A DNA stretch of 64,000 nt, from positions 806,001-870,000 of the forward strand of contig JAXQJY010000029.1 in the NCBI GenBank assembly GCA_037042185.1, read 5' to 3'. The stretch's first letter is position 1. Each line of letters starts with the position of its first letter. Source of the stretch: Sordariomycetes sp. S80-01Y (lineage: Eukaryota; Ascomycota; Sordariomycetes). Shown here piece after piece: positions 56,121 to 64,000 of this stretch. The position numbers and the translations under genes are program-made. The notes below the pieces were generated by a model, which was not told where the DNA came from, made no database searches, and saw only the letters and a list, made by a program, of their open reading frames with translations.

Positions 56121-56128
56121 TATATAAG
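56121..56128 (+). promoter_or_regulatory. TATA box close to the monooxygenase start
   Basis: TATATAAG begins only 29 bp before the first ATG (56150). If transcription starts about 30 bp after the TATA box, the first ATG could be outside or at the very end of the mRNA and the second in-frame ATG at 56186 would be used. Confidence 0.55.
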
Positions 56129-56149
56129 TCCTTACGCTCATTATCCAAG

Positions 56150-58059
56150 ATGACTGTGACAGACAAACACAGAAATGACAGCAAGATGCCCCAAAACCTT
56201 ACAGACGTCGTAATTTGTGGCGCTGGCCCGGTGGGCTTGCTTGTCGCCCTAGGCTTGGCCCAGCAAGGAATTGACACTCTTCTAATTGGTTAGACTACCG
56301 ACGACATTCGCACCGGCAGCTAATGATTATCAGAAAAACGCCAGAGACAGGATCAAGAGCGATCGGGCCGCGCTTGCACGTTGTACCCTCGTACATTGGA
56401 GCTTTTGGAGCAGCTGGACGTTACGAGCGAGATGGCACAGGTGGCCTTCACTGGAAGAACCTATGCAGTGTACAAGGACGGCAAGCGACAGACCCGTCAA
56501 ACCTGGCAGTCTGTCCTGCCATATATGGAGAGCAGTTTCCACAGCTATATCATGAACATTCGACAGAAGATGTCAGAGTCTATCTTCGCCAAACGCTACG
56601 CGGCTGATCATGGAAAGGGGATCCAGTATGGGTCAGAGTTGAAGGGATTCAAAGTCGACACATCCCTTTCAGATGGTTGCAATGTCACTGTGTCAATAGT
56701 AGACGAGAACTTGAAAGAGCGAGAGATTCGTTGGTACGTACAATCAGGGTTTCTGGTGTGGCGCTGACCAATCTGAAGCAAGTACCTTGTTGGCGCCGAC
56801 GGCGGACAATCAACAGTTCGATCAGTAGCAGAAGTAGCCATGGAAGGCAACGACACTACGTACAAATGGGTTCGTATCGATGGGCTTATGAGGACAAATA
56901 TGCCTGAGCCTAACCTCATGTTTGCGTCACTAGAGACCAAAGCCCATGGGAATGTTCTCTGGCTGAGGCTCGACAATGACGCCCACCGTATCGGCTTTGC
57001 CTTGACTCCGCGGCTCCAGGAAAAGTATCCATCGGGCCCGACCATGGAGCAAGCCATTGAGGAAGCCAAGCAGTGCCTATCTCCGTTTGAGCTCGACATC
57101 GAACGTGTGGATTGGTGGACTTGTTACAGGTACCTTCCCTGTAAGCTCCCAACTTCCCTACATTTTCTGACTCTCCTAGCATCAAGCAGAAAGTGGCCGA
57201 AACAATGCTCAAGGATAAATTCGTTCTGCTAGCTGGCGATGCTGCGCACACGCATTCCTCGGCCTTCGCCCAAGGCATGAACACTGGCGTCCATGATGCG
57301 ACGAATCTGATTTGGAAGCTCGCCGGAACCCTGAAAGGCTGGTATGGCCCAGGAGTCCTTGCAACGTATGAGTCTGAGCGTCGAGAGGCCGCCAAAAAGC
57401 TCATCAGTATCGACCGACTTGCTGCTGCTGCGGTTTCTGGGGATGTGCCTCTAGAGTTTAAAGCGCTTGGACTGTCCTTGGACGAGGCAACTCGAAGCAT
57501 CTTTCAAAAGAACCTAACTTATACAGTCGGACTAGGCATCAGCTACGAAGCATCAATCTTGAACCAAGAGCCTCATGCCACTACCCTTGTTTCTGGCACA
57601 CGGAGCCCGGACGCTCTGTTGCACACTCCAGGGCCTGCCCTGCCAGTTCGACTTCACGATATTCTACACCGCTACAGCAAAGGAAGGTGGAGTCTGCTCG
57701 TGTTCGCCGGTTACCCACATCAAACAAAAAAGCAGATCACCTCTTTGCGCTCCAAATTGACCTCGGGCGGGGGCCTGAAACGCTGGTCTCCGATCTATCA
57801 GAAAGCCACCGTGATGGTCGGTATCACTGGCTGCGTGTGGGACACCTTTGACGGACCTGCCATAGGCAATCTGTATTTCGATAAGGATGGCATGGCACAC
57901 AGCCGGTTCGGCGTCTACCCTGACAATGGCGCTATCCTTGTCATCCGCCCTGACGGTATTTTTGCATTCGCGGCCGCATTAGACGAGCTGGACGTGATCG
58001 AGGAGTATTTTCAGGGTCTTGTGCTTGATCAGTCCGCCACTGGCAACATTTGCGGTTAA
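56150..58059 (+). CDS. FAD-dependent aromatic (phenol-type) monooxygenase
   Basis: Exons 56150-56288, 56334-56733, 56779-57129 and 57180-58059 join to 589 aa; introns are 45-50 bp. A TATA box very near suggests the start may instead be the ATG at 56186 (MPQNLTDVV, 577 aa). Class A flavoprotein hydroxylase motifs are intact: GAGPVGLLVALGLAQQG (GxGxxG), the DG motif in YLVGADGGQSTVR, and the GD motif in VLLAGDAAHTHSSAFAQGMN. The C-terminal 170 residues resemble the thioredoxin-like domain of phenol-hydroxylase-type enzymes (LPVRLHDILHRYSKGRWSLL). It hydroxylates an aromatic ring using NAD(P)H and oxygen. Beside a PABA-type synthase and an O-methyltransferase, an aminobenzoate-related substrate is a reasonable guess, not shown. 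Confidence 0.9.
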
Positions 58060-58849
58060 GAGTTGACATAGGGCCACTGGAATTGGAAATCTTATTGTGC
58101 GAGACCATGCTTTACAGCTGATGCTATCCTCTGGCCCGTCATGAAAAATCACACTTTTGACTCGGCGAATCATGGTCATCAATGGTTCAAAAGTGTCTCA
58201 GAGTCTTTCAGGCCGGAGAGGTGACTATGGGCTAGAGGACAGGACCGTCCGCGATCGCAGTGCCATAATACTTCTGTCGATTTGCTAGAGCCGGGTAGAA
58301 AAGTACTTTGTCGTTTGCAACGTCAAGGTGGATCAAAGCTCCCATTACTACGTTGTGGTGTTTGCTGACTGCATAAGCGGAGGCATTATGCATGTCTCAT
58401 ACAGAGCAGCTCCATAAAACCCGCCGACCGATACATCACCACCTGGCAGCTCCGACCACAAGAGCAGCAGCGGTCCTCCGGCCGTCGGAACCTCCGAGAA
58501 GGATTTTAGTGATGATTCTTCGGCGGCGCTGAATGCTGCTTGGGAGCCTCGGGACCTTGAGTCAACATGTGCATGGTCGTTGCGCTTGATCAAGTGGCTG
58601 TATGTCTGGAGCATAGCGAAATTGGAGTTATCAGACTGCATGAAGATCCCTAGATTCCTTTCATTCTATCATTTGTCCGCTGAATCTTTGCGCAATCAGG
58701 TATACGCCCGCGTCGACATACCTCTTTAAGCCTGCCGAATGATCAAAGGAAGACTCTGACTAGACTCTGTCACTAATTAGAAACAAGTTGGTGAAGACAG
58801 ATATTTTGTTCTTTTTGTGTATTCTTATCCGCGTTACAGTATCCTCAAC
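58060..58849. other. Intergenic within the candidate cluster
   Basis: About 790 bp between two plus-strand genes. A minus-strand frame at 58348-58641 (97 codons, with GGPLLLLWSELPGGDVSVGG) has somewhat protein-like text and could be a remnant exon, but it has no family match. The right end is the promoter of the synthase gene. Confidence 0.4.
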
Positions 58850-61417
58850 ATGGGCTCCCAGGTTGATATTCCGCCGCACAACCAAGGGCCTAGGATCTTG
58901 TTTATCGACGCATTCGACTCTTTTTCGAACAACATTGTGGGAATGCTCCAACAATGTCTGGGTACAGAGGTCGTTGTCGTTCATATGAACAACTCCACAG
59001 TGTCTGACAACTTGGAAATGACCTTGGCCGCGTTCGAAGCGGTAGTCGTCGGTCCCGGTCCAGGACATCCCGGAAATCCTCAAGATATCGGCTTCATTGA
59101 CAGGCTATGGAACCTTTCGGAACACATGTTGATACCAGTTTTGGGAATTTGCCTTGGATTTCAATCTTTGTGCCTCAGTCAAGGGGCAAATGTCGAGAAA
59201 CTGCTACAAGCCCGTCACGGAATCGTCAGCAGACCCGAACATGTGAAAGACGACATATTCCAAGATGTTGAAGATCTTGAGACTACGCAATACCACTCCC
59301 TATATGCAGACATAGGAAGATTAGGGTCTCCTGAAGACAATGCCTGGAAACCAACAAACAAGTGTCCCTCGCTTCGTCCACTTGCGTGGGACCTCAGCGA
59401 CAAGCTCAACGGTCCAATTCTTATGGCTGTTCGACATACACATAGGCCGTTCTGGGGCGTCCAGTTCCATCCCGAATCAATATGCACGTCTCTTTCCGGT
59501 CGAAATATTATTTCCAACTGGTGGAAAGAAGCGCTTACGTGGTCATACCAGAGGCAGAGGCGTGTGAGTGAGCTGCCAAACAAGTTGTTCCCAGTGCAAG
59601 AACCACCCACAACGCTCAATGGACGACTCAATGATTATGATGAGCGTTCCCACCTCGCCAATTGCTTGCGATCAATTTCAGGGCCAAAAGACATATTTGT
59701 GCGTTGGGGAAGACACAGTATAGGCTCTGTCACCGCAACGAGCTTGGTGGAAGCTCTTGGATTGAGCCAAGACGAGATCATCCTATTAGACCGGCAAGAC
59801 CACGCGCGAGGTCGCTTCAGCATTTTGGGCCTCGTAATTCCTGAAAAGACCATGAAAATATCCTATAAAGTCACCGAGAAGAAACTACGGTACGGAACGT
59901 CCACCACAAAGATGCACACCGCGTCTATTAGAACGATCGAGGAGGTTTGGCCAATATTGCAAGAGGCGCTGGATTTGCACGACCCGCGACAGGGCAGCTC
60001 CTCTAGAGCTTCAACTCCTGGATCAAACAGCGAGTATAGCGGGCTAGACAGTTTCGTTGCTGGTCATCCGCCATTGGAGAGCCCTTTTTGGGGCGGCCTG
60101 ATGGGTTATATCTCATACGAAGCAGGCTTGGAGACAATCAATGTCGACTTGCACAAATCTTGCACGCCAGCGGGCATCCCCGACATCAATTTCGCCTTTA
60201 TTCATCGAAGCATCGTAATAGACCATCAGAAAGAGCAAATATTCATCCAGTCACTTTTGCCGGGTGATTGGGCTTGGATATTGAATGTTGGAAGGACCAT
60301 CGATGACATGACTAGCCGAAACGAGCTTCACAACGGCGTGGAGCCTGGTAAAGAGTCTTCTTTGGATGCTAAAGAAGAGGCTGCTTTGACCGCAGCGCTG
60401 GCTGACGTCGATATCCAGCGGCCTACAGAGACGGCCTACAGGTCCAAAGTCCTGAAATGCCAGGAGTTCTTGGCGTCCGGAGACTCCTACGAGCTCTGTC
60501 TCACCGATGAGACTGAGATCAGAATACCTGAAGCCAACGCACTGAACCCTTGGAGCTTCTACAAGCGACTCCGTGCCAACAACTCGGCCCCATTTGGTGC
60601 CTTCATGAGGCTGTCGGATGTTACGGTTGCTGGCAGTAGTCCAGAGCTCTTCCTGAAATGGGACAGGGACGGGCGGTGTCAGTTCCGACCCATAAAAGGC
60701 ACGGTGAAGAAGGGGCCTCGCATGACGCGGGAGCTCGCACATGAAATTCTAGGCAGCTCTAAAGAACGCGCGGAAAACCTTATGATTGTTGATCTCATTC
60801 GACACGACCTGTGCGGGGTTGTTGGGACTGACAACTCTTGGGTATCCGACCTTATGGTCATTGAGGAGTATGAAACTGTTTATCAGCTCGTCTCAGTGAT
60901 TGAGGGACAGCTACCTATGAGGGGATCCGACACCAACGGCCCACGGGGCTTAGACGTATTGAAAGCATCTCTGCCGCCAGGGTCAATGACTGGGGCACCT
61001 AAGAAGCGTTCTTGTGAGATACTCAGGGATATAGAGTGTCGTCCGAGAGGTATTTACTCCGGTGTTCTGGGATACATGGACGTGGGCGGCTCGGGAAGCT
61101 TCTCTGTGGTGATTCGCACAGCACTACGAAACGACAAACGCAGCGACCAGCGACAGCCACATGATCAAAATGGCACGAACGGGCACCCTGAATCAAACGG
61201 TATGCCCACATCAAATGGAACCCCAAAGGGGATTTCAAATGGCGCTTCAAACGGGCGGGGTCTGAATGGAGGAACGAGGAGGCCTGTGACAGAGACTTGG
61301 CGCGTCGGAGCCGGCGGCGCAGTCACTATCCAGAGTACAGATGAAGGTGAGTTTCTGGAGATGGAGACGAAAGCATCTAGTGTTCTGGGAGCTCTCTTTC
61401 CGAGTGGCTCAGCTTAG
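58850..61417 (+). CDS. Bifunctional 4-amino-4-deoxychorismate (PABA) synthase, PabA-PabB fusion
   Basis: Single exon, 855 aa from MGSQVDIPPH. The N-terminal class I glutamine amidotransferase has its triad: Cys101 in GICLGFQ, His207 and Glu209 in VQFHPES. The C-terminal chorismate-binding domain runs from about residue 440 and has ERAENLMIVDLIRHDL, PPGSMTGAPKKR and RVGAGGAVTIQSTDEGEF. Lys616 in PIKGT is the residue that marks aminodeoxychorismate synthases (anthranilate synthases have PIAGT), so the product should be 4-amino-4-deoxychorismate. An Asn/Gly/Ser-rich insert of about 35 residues (near 770-805) splits the chorismate domain. It may serve folate synthesis, but its place next to a hydroxylase and a methyltransferase suggests a second, dedicated copy. 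No aminodeoxychorismate lyase is visible in the window. Confidence 0.93.
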   Translation: MGSQVDIPPHNQGPRILFIDAFDSFSNNIVGMLQQCLGTEVVVVHMNNSTVSDNLEMTLAAFEAVVVGPGPGHPGNPQDIGFIDRLWNLSEHMLIPVLGICLGFQSLCLSQGANVEKLLQARHGIVSRPEHVKDDIFQDVEDLETTQYHSLYADIGRLGSPEDNAWKPTNKCPSLRPLAWDLSDKLNGPILMAVRHTHRPFWGVQFHPESICTSLSGRNIISNWWKEALTWSYQRQRRVSELPNKLFPVQEPPTTLNGRLNDYDERSHLANCLRSISGPKDIFVRWGRHSIGSVTATSLVEALGLSQDEIILLDRQDHARGRFSILGLVIPEKTMKISYKVTEKKLRYGTSTTKMHTASIRTIEEVWPILQEALDLHDPRQGSSSRASTPGSNSEYSGLDSFVAGHPPLESPFWGGLMGYISYEAGLETINVDLHKSCTPAGIPDINFAFIHRSIVIDHQKEQIFIQSLLPGDWAWILNVGRTIDDMTSRNELHNGVEPGKESSLDAKEEAALTAALADVDIQRPTETAYRSKVLKCQEFLASGDSYELCLTDETEIRIPEANALNPWSFYKRLRANNSAPFGAFMRLSDVTVAGSSPELFLKWDRDGRCQFRPIKGTVKKGPRMTRELAHEILGSSKERAENLMIVDLIRHDLCGVVGTDNSWVSDLMVIEEYETVYQLVSVIEGQLPMRGSDTNGPRGLDVLKASLPPGSMTGAPKKRSCEILRDIECRPRGIYSGVLGYMDVGGSGSFSVVIRTALRNDKRSDQRQPHDQNGTNGHPESNGMPTSNGTPKGISNGASNGRGLNGGTRRPVTETWRVGAGGAVTIQSTDEGEFLEMETKASSVLGALFPSGSA

Positions 61418-61937
61418 ACTACCGGTAGGCCGTTGGCTGAAGACACTTAAAGTCCAGAAGTTACGTATATGCAGAATTGAGCATGGTGTATCCAGCTCTC
61501 CACTTGTCTATTCATGCGCACAGAAGACAACATGTTCGTCAGGGGATTCTCACTATGATGATGTAGATATCTTGCGAAGAACATTTTCAAAGCGCCGACG
61601 ACCCGTCTTGCTCTCAACTGCTTCCAATTACTATGGTATTCAATGCCAATGTGGTCAGATCGACAGAAGAATGACCGCGCGGCCCAGATTGCTTCGAATA
61701 ATACATCTTGAGGTTGTCAGAGGGGTTGCTCCAGCGTAATCGTCAGAGATTGTAATGAAAGACTCGCTAAGATTATTCACTTCCTATCACTTCACAACCT
61801 CATGTCCCGCTAAATATTCCTAACTGGCAGAGTCCATAATAAAGAAAAGGATTGCTTCAACAAGAACACTGAAGCATTCGTGCAACTGGGGCCGACCCAA
61901 GACAAGTGCTACAATGTTGCTGAAACCCCTTCTTTCA
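61418..61937. other. Convergent 3' spacer
   Basis: About 520 bp between the stop codons of the synthase (plus) and the O-methyltransferase (minus). The 132-codon frame 61341-61739 mostly overlaps the synthase end and is not a gene. Confidence 0.45.
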
Positions 61938-63381
61938 CTATATCTCACACTCAATAAGGCTGTTTCCATTTACATGTCGCGGGTACCAAATTTTAACAAC
62001 CTTGAGCCCAGCGCGGGTGATCAGGTCCTCCCAGTGCGAGTGAGTCCGCTCAAGAGCGCTCAACATGGTCGCCATGACAATGTCGGTGCTCGTGGCCTCC
62101 CAGTGAGCACCAGTCTCCGGGATCACGTTGTCGTTTATGAGAACCTTGCTATATCCTGGCTTCATGGCCAACGTAATGTTTGAGAGTATCTTGATGCAAG
62201 TTTCGTCGGGCCAGTCATGCAGGATGGAATGTAGATAGTAAGCCCGAGCGTCTATAGTTAAGATTAATAGGGTGTGATATAAGGGGGGGTGTCAGGAACT
62301 CACGCTCGACAGGTTGCTTGTTGTTGAAATCATGGGGCATCTTCTCGATACGACTGCTCAACTGAGTGATGTTGCTGAGAACCATGGGCAGATCTTGTAA
62401 CACTAAGCGCCCTGGGATGTCTGGATGAACGCGCAACAAGTCTTCCAGATCATGTCCAATAGACCCCCCAACGTCTACTAGAAAAGCCGAACCCTCGGAC
62501 TCGTCGAAGCCGTCGATGAGGTTTTCCTGGATCGGATAAAAGCCTGGATCCACCCATCGGGGACGTCCTAGACTATAGGCCTGCATATGCAAGGCGAATC
62601 TGTATCCATCAGGCTGCCCCTGGATGTAGTCAAGATAGTTTTGCTCAGTCTTTAGTGCATCTTGGTAATTGCCGTGGAAGGGGTCACTGGGGGCTTTCCA
62701 GTTGTTCTTGGCAGCGAACGTATGAAAGTTGGCATATGCTGGCAGGGCACACTTGGTTCTGGGAAGCCTTAGTAACAGTCAATATCCTGCCGGATAGATG
62801 AGACCAACACGACCGGGTACGTTTCACCTATCATTGGAACCGACAAGGCTTTCGTAAAGTGGGTGCGCTCGTACGTGTCAGGCGCGAGCTCCTTGAGATA
62901 TCCAACTGCAGCGAGGTGGCGCATCAGTCGTGCTAAGATGATATCAGTCTTTACGCTCGTTGGACTTTGCTCGGAGCCTTACACATTAGAGCAGGATCGA
63001 CTCCCACAGCTTCGCCCAAGTGAGTCGCTTTGAAAGGGCCATCATGCTCGCTCAAGTACTTGAAAGAGCCTGTCTCTATGCCGCAACTGAGAGCAAGAAG
63101 GGTAGAAGGCTGTGAATGTTAAATTTTCTGGACTCTCTGTGAAACAAGGGAGGCGGCTCATAACGCACATCAGCATAGCAATGCCGCATCATTGTGTCCC
63201 GGGGCGTCTCCAACGCGAGAATCAGCTTTCGTGTCGCATTGACCAGCTGAATGCGAGCATCCTCTTCAGAACCAGCCAAGAAACTTTTACCGAGGTTTCC
63301 AACCTCTTCGATAAGGGCGGGAACAGCCCGGGAGTCGTATGCTGTCGCATCAACTGAATGTTTGGTGTTGAACCCAGCCAT
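61938..63381 (-). CDS. SAM-dependent O-methyltransferase (plant-type, winged-helix dimer)
   Basis: Five exons on the minus strand, 63381-63169, 63109-62983, 62932-62821, 62767-62304 and 62251-61938, join to 409 aa; introns are 50-59 bp and all phases close. The N-terminal dimerisation part is IQLVNATRKLILALETPRD and the winged helix RLMRHLAAVGYLKELAPDTY. The SAM motif is FLVDVGGSIGHDLEDLL (Asp249), then LVLQDLPMVL and the catalytic His317 in LHSILHDWPDE, with VLINDNVIPETG after it. It methylates a hydroxyl of a small aromatic compound. It converges on the PABA-type synthase and lies two genes from an aromatic hydroxylase, so it may methylate the hydroxyl that enzyme installs. Intact, in contrast to the broken copy at 38.7-41.6 kb. 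Confidence 0.92.
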
Positions 63382-64000
63382 TGTGATCTAACGAATGGCG
63401 ATGGAATATATCTCGTGCGCTGACCCAGACAGTCTTCAGCTATCGAGGAGGAAATTGGAATATGTCTATGTGAGCTATACGAAATGGGGGCTATTTTGGG
63501 TCTGGTTGGTCTTGAGAATCTTTCTAGTTTTCATTGGCTAGGACGTATCTGCATAAGCTGTGATTACGTTCGATGATGAAACGGAAGCTGCATGAGCGTA
63601 GATGCAATATCTCGCCGACGGTGCAGTAGCACTGTCAGAATCCTCCACCGGAGTTCTGCCCTTGGACCCCTGGTATAGGATCGCCGCCCGCTCACACCAT
63701 GGATCTCCATCCTCTTCTTGGCGGGAGAACAGGATACTGCCGGCTACCGTGGCTTGCCTTGCTTAAATTGTTTGCCTAGATCGCCAAGGGTCTCTGAAGG
63801 TATCTTTGTAGGGCTCACAGGCCAAAGCATCCATCGTCACTAATCGACCCAGCTCAGCTCGACTCGCGACCTGAGGGACCGGGGGACTCGCATGGATCTG
63901 CCGGCCCGACCAGCGGTTTGACACCACTATTACATCCGCTTCAGAGTTGACGTGGTGGCACATTCTATCGTATACTTCCTGACCATTCTCTCCGCACATT
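63382..64000. other. Right-edge region, no gene confirmed
   Basis: Promoter of the O-methyltransferase plus unassigned DNA. A minus-strand frame at 63763-63999 (78 codons, with ADVIVVSNRW) reaches almost to the window edge and could be the end of a gene beyond it; I do not recognise it. Confidence 0.4.

Noticed and set aside
58348-58641. 97-codon minus-strand frame between the monooxygenase and synthase
   Set aside because: Text is somewhat protein-like, but there is no start context, neighbouring exon or family match; kept only as a note.
58850-61417. Anthranilate synthase (TrpE-TrpG) as identity of the fused synthase
   Set aside because: The key residue context is PIKGT rather than PIAGT and there is no TrpC/TrpF part, which favours aminodeoxychorismate synthase.
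1-64000. tRNA genes, rRNA, CRISPR arrays, intact transposons
   Set aside because: I looked for B-box-like text and for long direct or inverted repeats by eye and found none convincing; GATCGAATCC near 56111 lacks an A box and tRNA fold. A covariance-model scan would be decisive.

Overview
The window is nuclear DNA of a filamentous ascomycete (Pezizomycotina, most likely Sordariomycetes). This rests on the many short GT-AG introns of about 45-180 bp, a Zn2Cys6-type regulator, fungalysin, RTA1-like and LysM proteins, a fungal F-box family that starts with MGGWDYYCAICGG, and a plant-biomass style set of glycoside hydrolases. I see no rRNA, tRNA, CRISPR array or intact transposon. Exon joins were worked out by hand from splice sites and reading phase; where given, each joined CDS is a whole number of codons.

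Left part (1-23 kb): a secreted GH5 hydrolase, a fungal-specific transcription factor with an unclear N-terminus, a phytanoyl-CoA-dioxygenase-like enzyme, then a lactose-permease-like MFS transporter transcribed divergently from a cytosolic LacZ-type GH2 beta-galactosidase. Their shared promoter holds a perfect 17-bp palindrome. After a 2.7-kb gap come an M36 fungalysin, a convergent FAD-dependent DHCR24/DIMINUTO-like oxidoreductase and a secreted GH27 alpha-galactosidase.

Middle (23-55 kb): housekeeping genes (Kap123-type importin, Cdc4/Pop1-like F-box/WD40 protein, modin-like membrane protein, MGGWDYYCAICGG-type F-box protein) are mixed with accessory ones: a LysM membrane protein, a multi-span membrane gene broken by one stop codon, a 61-aa spliced small protein, an intronless GH3 glycosidase, a thioesterase-like protein, a BAHD-type acyltransferase and an RTA1-family protein. 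Fragments of one kind of O-methyltransferase lie on both sides of the acyltransferase on the opposite strand, as if one gene had been split and also lost its catalytic segment.

Right part (56-63.4 kb): a small metabolic cluster candidate with an FAD aromatic monooxygenase, a fused 4-amino-4-deoxychorismate (PABA) synthase and an intact SAM O-methyltransferase. It may continue beyond the right edge. Together they suggest hydroxylation and O-methylation of an aminochorismate-derived product. This is the most interesting system here, but the product is inference.
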